Source: Opitutaceae bacterium (GTDB lineage: Bacteria > Verrucomicrobiota > Verrucomicrobiia > Opitutales > Opitutaceae). From it: a stretch of DNA of 38,453 nucleotides. The notes below the pieces were generated by a model. It was not told the origin of the DNA, did not search any database, and saw only the letters and a program-made list of their open reading frames with translations. The translations under genes were made by a program, and so were the position numbers. Of this stretch, positions 1 through 6,508 are shown in pieces; the first letter of the stretch is position 1; each line of letters opens with the position of its first letter. The stretch is taken from positions 1 through 38,453 of the forward strand of contig SXSC01000207.1 of assembly GCA_005792355.1 (NCBI GenBank), in the 5' to 3' direction.

Positions 1-89
1 CTGCCCAATGGGAGGGCCTCCCACCAAGGAGCCTCCACCTCTCCGTCGAGAGCGCCCTCAGTTCCTCCGCATTCCTACCAAATCAACAA

Positions 90-135
90 GACGGATTCTA
101 GTTGGCGCTGATGACGGATTCTAGTTGGCGCTGGA
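90..135. repeat. Tandem direct repeat, 23-bp period, two units
   Basis: A 21-base block, GACGGATTCTAGTTGGCGCTG, occurs at 90-110 and again at 113-133, giving a 23-bp period. It lies immediately upstream of the HTH-like reading frame and contains the in-frame TGA (112-114) that closes that frame on its 5' side. The duplication may mark the point where the gene lost its normal start. Confidence 0.85.
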
Positions 136-180
136 CAGCCCGGACTGGATACTCCGCTGTGGAACGCCCTCGTCGCGGCG

Positions 181-363
181 GTGCGCCCGCAGCTGCGCCG
201 GCGGGGAGAAAAAATCAACCTCGGCCGCGAACTTGGCGTTCCGCCCCAGCGCATCCACGAGTATTTCGTGGCGCGCACCGCCGCGCCCGACGCCGAACGC
301 ACCCTCGCCCTGTTGGTCTGGCTCGCCCGGCGCCCCGCGATCGACCGGCGGGCCGGAGTTTGA
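181..363 (+). pseudogene. Small HTH-like DNA-binding protein, probably 5'-truncated
   Basis: The frame is open from 115 to the TGA at 361-363 and encodes a basic segment with a helix-turn-helix look: INLGRELGVPPQRIHEYF, followed by a leucine/alanine-rich helix (ALLVWLARR). The only usable start in frame is GTG at 181, giving about 60 residues with no visible ribosome-binding site. Protein-like sequence (DTPLWNALVAAV) extends upstream of it as far as the tandem repeat, so the gene is more likely truncated than short. The stop codon touches a 23-nt perfect palindrome at 363-385. A role as a Xre/phage-repressor-like regulator of that site is conceivable but is only inference. A chance open frame in GC-rich DNA cannot be excluded. 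Confidence 0.4.
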
Positions 364-385
364 TTTTCACGTAATACGTGAAAAT
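363..385. promoter_or_regulatory. Perfect 23-nt palindrome, core CACGTAATACGTG
   Basis: Two 11-nt arms, ATTTTCACGTA and TACGTGAAAAT, flank a single central A. The palindrome overlaps the stop codon of the HTH-like fragment and ends 158 bp before the ThuA-like gene start. It shares the core ACGTAWTACGT with the palindromes at 10770-10796 and 34680-34833. It could be a dimeric operator or a dispersed hairpin element; the sequence does not decide between them. Confidence 0.7.
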
Positions 386-543
386 ATTGCGGGACGAAAA
401 CCAGTGGGGAAGTTTCATTTGACCGGAGGAAAAGAGCGGGCCTGCCACGCGGCGGGCGGCCTGCGGCTCGCGTCGGCTCCGCGCGCACGCGCACCGCGTT
501 GCCTGGGATTGACGTCCCGCGCCTCCCCGACCACCAAAACCGG

Positions 544-1626
544 ATGACGGCTCCCCGCGCTCTGCTCCTCGCCCTCGGTTGCACCCTCGCCCTGTCGCCC
601 GCCCACTTCGCGCGGGCCGCCAGCACGACCATCACCTATCCCGCCCTGCCCGGTCCGGGCGGCGGCAAGCACCTCGTCTTCCTCACCGGCGACGAGGAAT
701 ACCGCGGCGAAGAAGGGCTGCCGATGCTCGCGAAGATCCTCAGCCAGCGGCATGGGTTCAAATGCACCGTGCTCTTCGCGCTCGATCCCGACGGCACAAT
801 CAATCCCGACAACAACGCGGGCGTGCCCGGCTCCGAGGCGCTCGACACCGCCGATGGCCTCGTGCTGGCGCTGCGCTTCCGCCAATGGCCCGACACCGCG
901 ATGCGGCGCTTCGCGGCCGCGGTGGCGCGCGGCGTGCCGATCGTGGCCCTGCGCACGAGCACGCATGCGTTTCGTTTTCCGGACAACCATCCGGGCGCGT
1001 ACAAACACTTCAATGATTTCGGCCGGAACGTGCTCGGCGAAAACTGGGTGAGCCACTGGGGCACCAACCGCCGCGGCGCCACGCGCGGTATCATCGAGTC
1101 AACGGTCAAGAACGACCCCATCCTCCGCGGGGTCAGCGACATTTTCGGCGACTCGGGCATCTACGAAGTGCATCCGGTGGCGGGGTCCAGAATCCTGGCG
1201 TACGGCCAGGTGTTGCAAGGCATGGGCCCGGGCGATCCGCCCGATTTGGAGCAACGCAAGAAACGGAAGTCCGACGGCCAGGAGCAGGGCATCAACGACC
1301 CGATGATGGCGATCGCGTGGACGCGCCTGAATCGCAACGAGAACGGCACGACCAATCGCGTCTTTTGCACGACGATGGGCGCCGCGACCGATCTCGCCAA
1401 CGAGGGCCTTCGCCGGTTGGTGGTCAATGCGGTGCTGTCGGGCTTCTCCCTTGCGATCCCGGCGAAGACCGATGTGCGCTACGTCGATCCCTACGAGCCG
1501 GCACCGTACGCCTTCAAGGGCTACCGCCGCGGCCTCACTCCGGACGATCACGCGCTCGGCCAGACGCTCCGCGCCGGCGCGCCGATTCCGCCCGCACCAC
1601 CGAAAGCGAAGGCGGAGAAAAAATGA
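544..1626 (+). CDS. Secreted ThuA-like domain protein
   Basis: 360 residues. The ATG at 544 is preferred over an upstream GTG because it places a typical signal peptide at the N-terminus (hydrophobic stretch LLLALGCTLALSPA, then AxA-type cleavage near ARAAS). After the signal the fold opens with GGKHLVFLTGDEEYRGEE, continues through ADGLVLALRFRQWPD and VPIVALRTSTHAF, and includes HWGTNRRGATRG. These are features of the ThuA (trehalose-utilisation-like, class I glutamine-amidotransferase-fold) family, which is often found beside sugar or heme-dehydrogenase modules in Verrucomicrobiota and Planctomycetota. The actual reaction is unknown. The C-terminus is Pro/Ala/Lys-rich. The stop overlaps the next start by four bases (ATGA), suggesting translational coupling to the VF530-type gene. 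Confidence 0.8.
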   Translation: MTAPRALLLALGCTLALSPAHFARAASTTITYPALPGPGGGKHLVFLTGDEEYRGEEGLPMLAKILSQRHGFKCTVLFALDPDGTINPDNNAGVPGSEALDTADGLVLALRFRQWPDTAMRRFAAAVARGVPIVALRTSTHAFRFPDNHPGAYKHFNDFGRNVLGENWVSHWGTNRRGATRGIIESTVKNDPILRGVSDIFGDSGIYEVHPVAGSRILAYGQVLQGMGPGDPPDLEQRKKRKSDGQEQGINDPMMAIAWTRLNRNENGTTNRVFCTTMGAATDLANEGLRRLVVNAVLSGFSLAIPAKTDVRYVDPYEPAPYAFKGYRRGLTPDDHALGQTLRAGAPIPPAPPKAKAEKK

Positions 1627-1850
1627 GCTTGGAACCGGCTCCACGAAAATCCCCCGACCCGTTGCACGGCGTCACGCTCGAGCGGATACTCACGGCGCTC
1701 GTGGAGCGGTATGGCTGGGGCGAGATGGGGCGCCGCGTGCCGGTGCGCTGCTTCCTGCACGACCCCAGCATCAAATCGAGCCTCACCTTCCTGCGCAAAA
1801 TCCCCTGGGCCCGCGCGAAGGTGGAGGCGATGTACGTCGAGTCGCTCTGA
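1623..1850 (+). CDS. VF530-type (DUF2132) small DNA-binding protein
   Basis: 75 residues. The start ATG lies inside the ATGA overlap with the preceding ThuA-like gene. The sequence follows the VF530 family almost throughout: PDPLHGVTLERILTALVERYGW near the N-terminus, VPVRCFLHDPSIKSSLTFLR in the middle and KIPWARAKVEAMYVESL at the end. Family members are short double-stranded-DNA-binding proteins of about 75 residues known mainly from structural genomics, so the length fits. The biological role is not established. A hairpin follows 22 bp after the stop and could end the two-gene unit. Confidence 0.85.
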   Translation: MSLEPAPRKSPDPLHGVTLERILTALVERYGWGEMGRRVPVRCFLHDPSIKSSLTFLRKIPWARAKVEAMYVESL

Positions 1851-1872
1851 CCGCGAGTCATTTGAGAATGGA

Positions 1873-1892
1873 GCCCGTTGTCCGCAACGGGC
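1873..1892 (+). terminator. Hairpin after the ThuA/VF530 pair
   Basis: Perfect 8-bp stem GCCCGTTG / CAACGGGC with a TCCG tetraloop, 22 bp after the VF530 stop. No strong T-run follows (GCTGCTTTGG), so intrinsic termination is plausible but weak. It may instead be another short palindromic repeat. Confidence 0.45.
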
Positions 1893-2064
1893 TGCTTTGG
1901 GAACGCTCGGTTCAAAACCCGATGAGGACAGCGGGTTCCACCTTTCAGTGAATTCGTTTTCCGGGGTAAGACGTACGTCGACTGAATTGACCCGCCTCAG
2001 TCAGCGCGTGCCGGCCGAAGCTCGCGCGCCGGGTCACGACATCCGCGGGCCGCCGCGGATTTCA

Positions 2065-3012
2065 TCACACGTCAATGACCGGCGGATCGCCGGGCCGGCT
2101 CCGCCGCCCGAACCCCCACTGCGCCAGGCTGTGATCCGCGCCGCAATGCACACACGGGATCCCGGCCCGCGCCGTCGCGCAATGCGGGCAGACGCCCACC
2201 GTCGAATAAGGATCGAAACGCCCGCCGCACGCCGGACACAGCCACAACGGACCGCCCGGCGGACTCTGGTGGCAGGTTGGGCACGCGAAATCCGCGTGGC
2301 GCGGTATTCGCTCGAGCGCCAGGATCGCCTGCGCGTGGCGGAAGCCCGCGAGGCATTGCTGGCCGAGGAAGCCGGCCATGAGCAGCGTCATCAGCCAACG
2401 TTCGGGTTGCAGCCAGAGGAGCCCGCCGGCCAGCGCCACGATGCCCACGGCGCCGAGCACCGTCGCGATCTGCAAACTGCGCGCGCGACCCACGGCAAAC
2501 CACAGGAGCGAACGCACAATCTGGCCGCCATCGAGCGGGTAGACCGGCAGCAGGTTGAAGATCAGCAGACCGGAATTGATCCAAAATATCGCGGTGAGGA
2601 ACCGCCGGTAATCCGGAAAATCGATGCCCCAGCCGAGATTGGCCCGCGCCCACATCAGGCCCCAGATCACCGGGACGAGCAGCACGTTGACGAGCGGCCC
2701 GGCGGCGATGCTCCACAGCTCGGCCGCGGGCCGCGGCGGTGGGCGCACAAACGCGATGCCACCGAGCGGCCACAGCACGATTTCATCCGCCTTGCCGCCC
2801 GTCTGCCGGCACGCCAGCGAGTGGCCAAACTCGTGCAGCAACACGATCACAAACAACGCCAGATACTCCGCCACGTTCCACACGAACGAGGCGTAAGCGC
2901 GGCTGCGCAGCGTGACCTCGACGACGGCAAACACGAACCACCACCAGTGCAAATACACCTGGATGCCGGCGAACCGGAACAAGCGAAACGAGCCTGAGTG
3001 CGTGGGCAGCAT
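2065..3012 (-). CDS. Site-2 protease-like M50 metalloprotease with C-terminal zinc ribbons
   Basis: 315 residues. A hydrophobic N-terminus with WWWFVFAVVEV leads to the zinc motif HEFGH (H60, E61, H64) inside a membrane helix, and the third ligand sits in LLPVYPLDGG (D161). Both are hallmarks of M50/site-2 proteases, which cleave substrates within the membrane. Several further hydrophobic stretches (about residues 100-120, 140-157 and 175-215) suggest 5-6 membrane segments. The last 70 residues carry four CxxC pairs (CPTC, CPAC, CPHC, CVHC), a zinc-ribbon-like tail that is unusual for the family and probably cytosolic. The gene is read away from its neighbours and appears to stand alone. The substrate is unknown. 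Confidence 0.85.
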   Translation of the reverse strand: MLPTHSGSFRLFRFAGIQVYLHWWWFVFAVVEVTLRSRAYASFVWNVAEYLALFVIVLLHEFGHSLACRQTGGKADEIVLWPLGGIAFVRPPPRPAAELWSIAAGPLVNVLLVPVIWGLMWARANLGWGIDFPDYRRFLTAIFWINSGLLIFNLLPVYPLDGGQIVRSLLWFAVGRARSLQIATVLGAVGIVALAGGLLWLQPERWLMTLLMAGFLGQQCLAGFRHAQAILALERIPRHADFACPTCHQSPPGGPLWLCPACGGRFDPYSTVGVCPHCATARAGIPCVHCGADHSLAQWGFGRRSRPGDPPVIDV

Positions 3013-3261
3013 CCCGCACTGATGCGGACTATTTCGTCATTTGTGAAGCCGGCGTATTTGGAAAAACACCGGGAGGCGGATGGCCGCCCGGAGGCGGGTG
3101 GCCGGTAGATTTCGCGGACCAGCGCTCTGCTGTCCGGCAGAGTTACCGCCTAATCGTTCGGCTGGCGGATGGGGGCACTCGCCCTCCATGGGCTGGAACC
3201 ATCAACCGACCACCGGGGCCGCCCGCGATCACTGGCATTGTGTCCGCAACGGTTCGAGGTC

Positions 3262-3792
3262 ATGAACCCCGCCATGAGCCGCGCGTTTGTTCGCGAATCG
3301 GATGTCCCGCAATTGCCGGAGCTGCCACCCTTGGTCTCGCCGTTGCCGCCCGGGGCAAGAAACTATTTCACGGCGGGCGGCGCACGCCGCCTGCGCGAGG
3401 AACTCACCCGCCTCCTCGACACCGAGCGTCCGCGTCTCGCCAAGGCGCCGGCCGACGACCTCGACGCCAAACACGAGTTGCAGGTGCTCGATCAACGCAT
3501 CCGCTATGTGCAGGAGAGCCTGCGCACGGCTGAGGTCGTGCCACCACCTCCGGCGGAAGCACCTGGCGTCGTGCACTTCGGCGCGACGGTCACGGTCCGC
3601 GAACCCGACGGGGCCGAAAGCCGCTATCGCATCGTTGGCGTCGATGAGACTGACCTCGACCGCAACTGGGTGAGCTGGCTTTCGCCGCTTGCGCGGGCGT
3701 TGCTGAACGCGAAGCTCGGCGGGCGCGTCGTCCTCCAGGCGCCGCGCGGCGCGAGGGAGTTGGTAATCGCGGAAATCGAATACGAGGGATGA
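3262..3792 (+). CDS. GreA/GreB-family transcription elongation factor with shortened coiled coil
   Basis: 176 residues from ATG 3262; ATG 3274 is an alternative start. The C-terminal half matches the FKBP-like domain of GreB: VVHFGATVTVREPDG, YRIVGVDET, then WLSPLARALLNAKLGG and a closing IAEIEYEG. The N-terminal half has the start of the Gre coiled coil (ARRLREELTRLLDTERPRL) and its return helix (LQVLDQRIRYVQESL). Between ERP and RIRY there are 28 residues, where E. coli GreB, recalled from memory, has about 40, so the tip carrying the catalytic acidic pair seems replaced by ADDLD. Gre factors insert this finger into the RNA polymerase channel to stimulate transcript cleavage. The short finger leaves cleavage activity doubtful. 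An 18-bp gap separates it from the next gene. Confidence 0.8.
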   Translation: MNPAMSRAFVRESDVPQLPELPPLVSPLPPGARNYFTAGGARRLREELTRLLDTERPRLAKAPADDLDAKHELQVLDQRIRYVQESLRTAEVVPPPPAEAPGVVHFGATVTVREPDGAESRYRIVGVDETDLDRNWVSWLSPLARALLNAKLGGRVVLQAPRGARELVIAEIEYEG

Positions 3793-3810
3793 GGCCACCC
3801 GCTCTTCTCA

Positions 3811-4899
3811 ATGCCTGCGCCCGCACCAACACTCCGCCTGCCCCGCCGCCGTTTTCTCCGCCTCGCCGCGCTCGCCACGGGGGCCACACTCGGAAAAGTC
3901 TCCTTCCCGCTCATCGCCGCCGCCCCTGGTTCATCCACCCCATTTCCGATTTCCGATCACTGCAACGGCCACACTTTTTTCAACCCCAAGCAATCCGACG
4001 TGCGCGGTTTCACCGATTTCCTGCGTTGGAAATTCTCCGCCAAGCCCGCCGCCTGGCCCGAATCCGTCCCGGTTAAGTCGCGCCGGTCCGGGCCGCAAGC
4101 CGGTGCCGGCACCCTCGCCGCCCACTGGATCAATCACGCGACGTTTCTGCTCCAGACCGCCGGCGGCACCGTCCTCACCGACCCGGTTTACAGTGAGCGC
4201 GTGAGCCCCGTGAGCTGGGCCGGCCCCCGCCGCGTGCACACGCCCGGCATCGCCTTTGCCGATCTGCCTCGCATCGACGTCGTCGTCCTGAGCCACGATC
4301 ACTACGACCATTGCGATCTCGCCACGCTCGAACGCTTCAACACCGCCCACGCCCCCCTCGCCGTCACGCTGCTCGGCAACGGCCCGCTCTTGCGCGCCGC
4401 GGGTTTCGCTCCCGCGCGCATCGTCGAGCTCGACTGGTGGGGCCAGCACACGACCGCGGCGGGCCTCTCGATCCGCGCCACTCCCGCCCGCCACTGGAGC
4501 AACCGTGCCACCAGCCCGCGCAACGCCCGGCTCTGGGGCGGATTCTTTTTCCAAGCCGGCGAACGCACCGCCCACTTCGTTGGTGACACGGGATACAACG
4601 GCGAGATCTTCCGCACGATCCGTCAGCGCTGCGGCGCACCCGACGTCGCGATGATTCCGATCGGGGCCTACGAGCCCCGCTGGTTCATGGCCGAGCAGCA
4701 CTGCAACCCGGAGGAAGCGGTCAAGATTCACGTCGAGCTCGGCGCCAAACAGAGCGTCGCCATGCACTGGGGAACCTTCCAGCTCACTGACGAATCCCGC
4801 GAGGCTCCCCTGACTGCACTCGCCGTCGCTCTCGCCGCCGCGAAGTTGCCACCCGCGTCATTTCGCGCCGTGGACCCAGGCGAGAGCGTGCAGGCCTGA
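3811..4899 (+). CDS. Tat-exported metallo-beta-lactamase-fold hydrolase (NAPE-PLD/UlaG-like)
   Basis: 362 residues. The N-terminus has a twin-arginine-type signal (RRRFLRLAALATGATLG), implying folded export. The metal-binding motif HDHYDH lies at residues 162-167 (H162, H164, D166, H167), preceded by VLTDPVYSERVSP. Further ligands are in HFVGDTGYN and MHWGTF. This order and the TDPV segment are typical of the branch that includes N-acyl-phosphatidylethanolamine phospholipase D and UlaG-like lactonases. Which ester or lactone is cleaved cannot be told. It starts 18 bp after the GreB-like gene and may be co-transcribed with it. Confidence 0.85.
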   Translation: MPAPAPTLRLPRRRFLRLAALATGATLGKVSFPLIAAAPGSSTPFPISDHCNGHTFFNPKQSDVRGFTDFLRWKFSAKPAAWPESVPVKSRRSGPQAGAGTLAAHWINHATFLLQTAGGTVLTDPVYSERVSPVSWAGPRRVHTPGIAFADLPRIDVVVLSHDHYDHCDLATLERFNTAHAPLAVTLLGNGPLLRAAGFAPARIVELDWWGQHTTAAGLSIRATPARHWSNRATSPRNARLWGGFFFQAGERTAHFVGDTGYNGEIFRTIRQRCGAPDVAMIPIGAYEPRWFMAEQHCNPEEAVKIHVELGAKQSVAMHWGTFQLTDESREAPLTALAVALAAAKLPPASFRAVDPGESVQA

Positions 4900-5037
4900 C
4901 CCCGATCGGCGGACCCGGGGCTCGGCCGACGAGCGAATCACCGATTTGGCCGGGCACGCGCTCGTTGAAATTCGGCAGGCGCGCCCCGGCGTCGATCGCC
5001 GGATTCGGCACCGACCCCACGGAATCCGCGATCTCCT

Positions 5038-5088
5038 GGTTGGGGCTTGGGCCCAAACCGCCAATCATTTTGGCAAAAAGATGCGGGC
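5038..5088. repeat. Dispersed repeat, copy A
   Basis: The segment GGTTGGGGCTTGGGCCCAAA and the following CCGCCAATCATTTTGGC match 24899 onward (GGGTGGGGCGTGGGACCAAA, CCAGCAATCCTTTTGGC) with only about six differences over roughly 37 bases. The two copies are 20 kb apart. On the plus strand both encode a similar string (GPNRQSFWQK / GPNQQSFWRR), but in intergenic DNA this is probably incidental. Confidence 0.6.
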
Positions 5089-5179
5089 CTCGCGCCCGGA
5101 TTTCTTCCTCCACATTTTTTGCCTCCAGGCTGGTCGGCGGAGAGTGCGGATGCTCGACGTCGTCGTGCGGCAGACGAGA

Positions 5180-5210
5180 AACCACGAATGGACCCGAAGA
5201 AACACGAATT
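5180..5210. repeat. ACCACGAATGGAC-type intergenic motif
   Basis: The stretch contains AACCACGAATGGACCCGAAG followed by AAACACGAATT, with the word CACGAAT repeated about 20 bp apart. From memory this resembles a short sequence seen in many verrucomicrobial and planctomycete intergenic regions (read as NHEWTRRNTNF). Only one copy is present here. Confidence 0.35.
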
Positions 5211-5370
5211 TCAGAGCCAGCCGCGCACCGCATCGCACGCTGATTCTGGGTCAACCATCCAGCGGCCGGTTCCCGGGCGTCGTCGCGCACCCGTTTTCAG
5301 GAAATAGCCCGGCGCAGAACACCCAAGAGAATAAAAAACGCGAGGGCTGCCGGCATTTGTTTCCTCACGG

Positions 5371-6225
5371 TCACTCCGGTTTCAGATCCTTGCGCGCCTC
5401 GGTCTCCTTGATCATCTCGGTCCAGTATTTCGCGAGGAACGGCGGATCCTGCATGCTATCTTGGATGTAGGAACGGTCGGCACGGGAGAGGTCGAGCACG
5501 GACGTGATCATCTCCTCGTGGCAGGCGCTCGCTTCGGCGAGCGGCAAGCCGTTCGGCTCGCGAATGAACGAAGTGCCGCTCGAGGTCTGTTTGCCGTCGG
5601 GTGTTTCCCCAATCGTGTTGGCCACGCAGTGGAAGATTTTCGAGTTGGGGCCGACCGCTAGCTGCGCTCGGCCGGAGGTGCGTTTCCAGCACACCGCCTC
5701 AATCTCATCGGAACTGCACGACGGGTGAAACAGGATTTGCGCGCCGGCCATCGCGGGAATCCGGTAGAGCTCCGGGTGCCGCCCGTCGCGGCAAATCACG
5801 AGGGTGCACTTGACCCCGTCGATTTCGAAGAGCGAAAGCTTGTCGCCGCCGCGGCAGTATTTCTTCTCGTCGCGACCCGCCAGGTGCACCTTGGCGTATT
5901 CGTGCGAGATTTCGCCGCGCGGATTGAAGACGTGCGCGAGATTGAGGAAACGGTCCGGTGTTTTCCGGAGCGTGCCAACAATCACCCAAAGATTGTGCTC
6001 ACGCGCGGCCGACCCGACTTGCGCCAGGGCGTCCTGCACGCGCGTCGGATCAAGCTGCGTCACGAAGGGGAAGTAGTAGCTCGTCAGTCCCGCCTCGGGA
6101 AAGAGCACCACGCGGCTGCCCGCGCGGGCGGCCGCCGCGATGTAGTGGAGCGTGCGCTCGAGATTGTATTCGAGGGGCTTCGCCCAATGCAATTGCACGC
6201 AGGAGACTTGGAGAGCGTTTGGCAT
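5371..6225 (-). CDS. Carbon-nitrogen hydrolase (nitrilase superfamily)
   Basis: 284 residues, the usual length for the family. The Glu-Lys-Cys catalytic triad is visible: E44 in VVLFPEAGL, K112 in YAKVHLAG and C145 in LVICRDGRHPE. The N-terminal QVSCVQLHWAKP and the N-terminal-half order fit the aliphatic amidase/beta-ureidopropionase/carbamoylputrescine-amidase type. Such enzymes hydrolyse a nonpeptide C-N bond and release ammonia or an amine. The substrate cannot be named from sequence. There is no signal peptide, so it is cytosolic. It is transcribed divergently from the TonB receptor across a 283-bp gap. Confidence 0.87.
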   Translation of the reverse strand: MPNALQVSCVQLHWAKPLEYNLERTLHYIAAAARAGSRVVLFPEAGLTSYYFPFVTQLDPTRVQDALAQVGSAAREHNLWVIVGTLRKTPDRFLNLAHVFNPRGEISHEYAKVHLAGRDEKKYCRGGDKLSLFEIDGVKCTLVICRDGRHPELYRIPAMAGAQILFHPSCSSDEIEAVCWKRTSGRAQLAVGPNSKIFHCVANTIGETPDGKQTSSGTSFIREPNGLPLAEASACHEEMITSVLDLSRADRSYIQDSMQDPPFLAKYWTEMIKETEARKDLKPE

Positions 6226-6382
6226 GGCGAGGATTTCAATCCGATTTGTCGGGCGGAGCGAAGCGCAGAATCCAGCGGGCAGTCAGATCCACTGGCCAGC
6301 AGAACGCCTTTCCTTCCGTCCGTCACCGTCAACTGGCTGACACACCCCGCAGCGCCACCGCGCCCATAGTCCTACATCGCGG

Positions 6383-6411
6383 TTGACCGATCACGCCAGT
6401 CAGCACAAAAT
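6383..6411 (+). promoter_or_regulatory. Candidate promoter for the TonB-dependent receptor
   Basis: TTGACC (6383-6388), a 17-bp spacer and CAAAAT (6406-6411) lie about 100 bp before the receptor start, in a patch less GC-rich than its surroundings. The -35 is good and the -10 matches four of six consensus bases. Prediction by eye only. Confidence 0.3.
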
Positions 6412-6508
6412 TCCTGTCACCAACCCTGAGGCCTGTTTGCCTCCCTCAGCCATTCCACCGCGAAGAATCTAGCGGCCCCAGCGCTCCCGATAACCCGCCC
6501 TGCTCCCC

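Larger units (their letters stand above)
4900..5370. other. Gene-free stretch carrying dispersed repeats
   Basis: 471 bp between the convergent ends of the metallo-hydrolase gene and the nitrilase gene. No protein-like frame is convincing. It holds one copy of a dispersed repeat shared with 24899-24949 (see 5038-5088) and a short motif at 5180-5210. No clear intrinsic terminator was seen. Confidence 0.6.

Noticed and set aside
4784..5290. 168-residue minus-strand frame after the metallo-hydrolase
   Set aside because: It reads through dispersed repeat copy A and into the 3' end of the hydrolase gene; no protein-like features.
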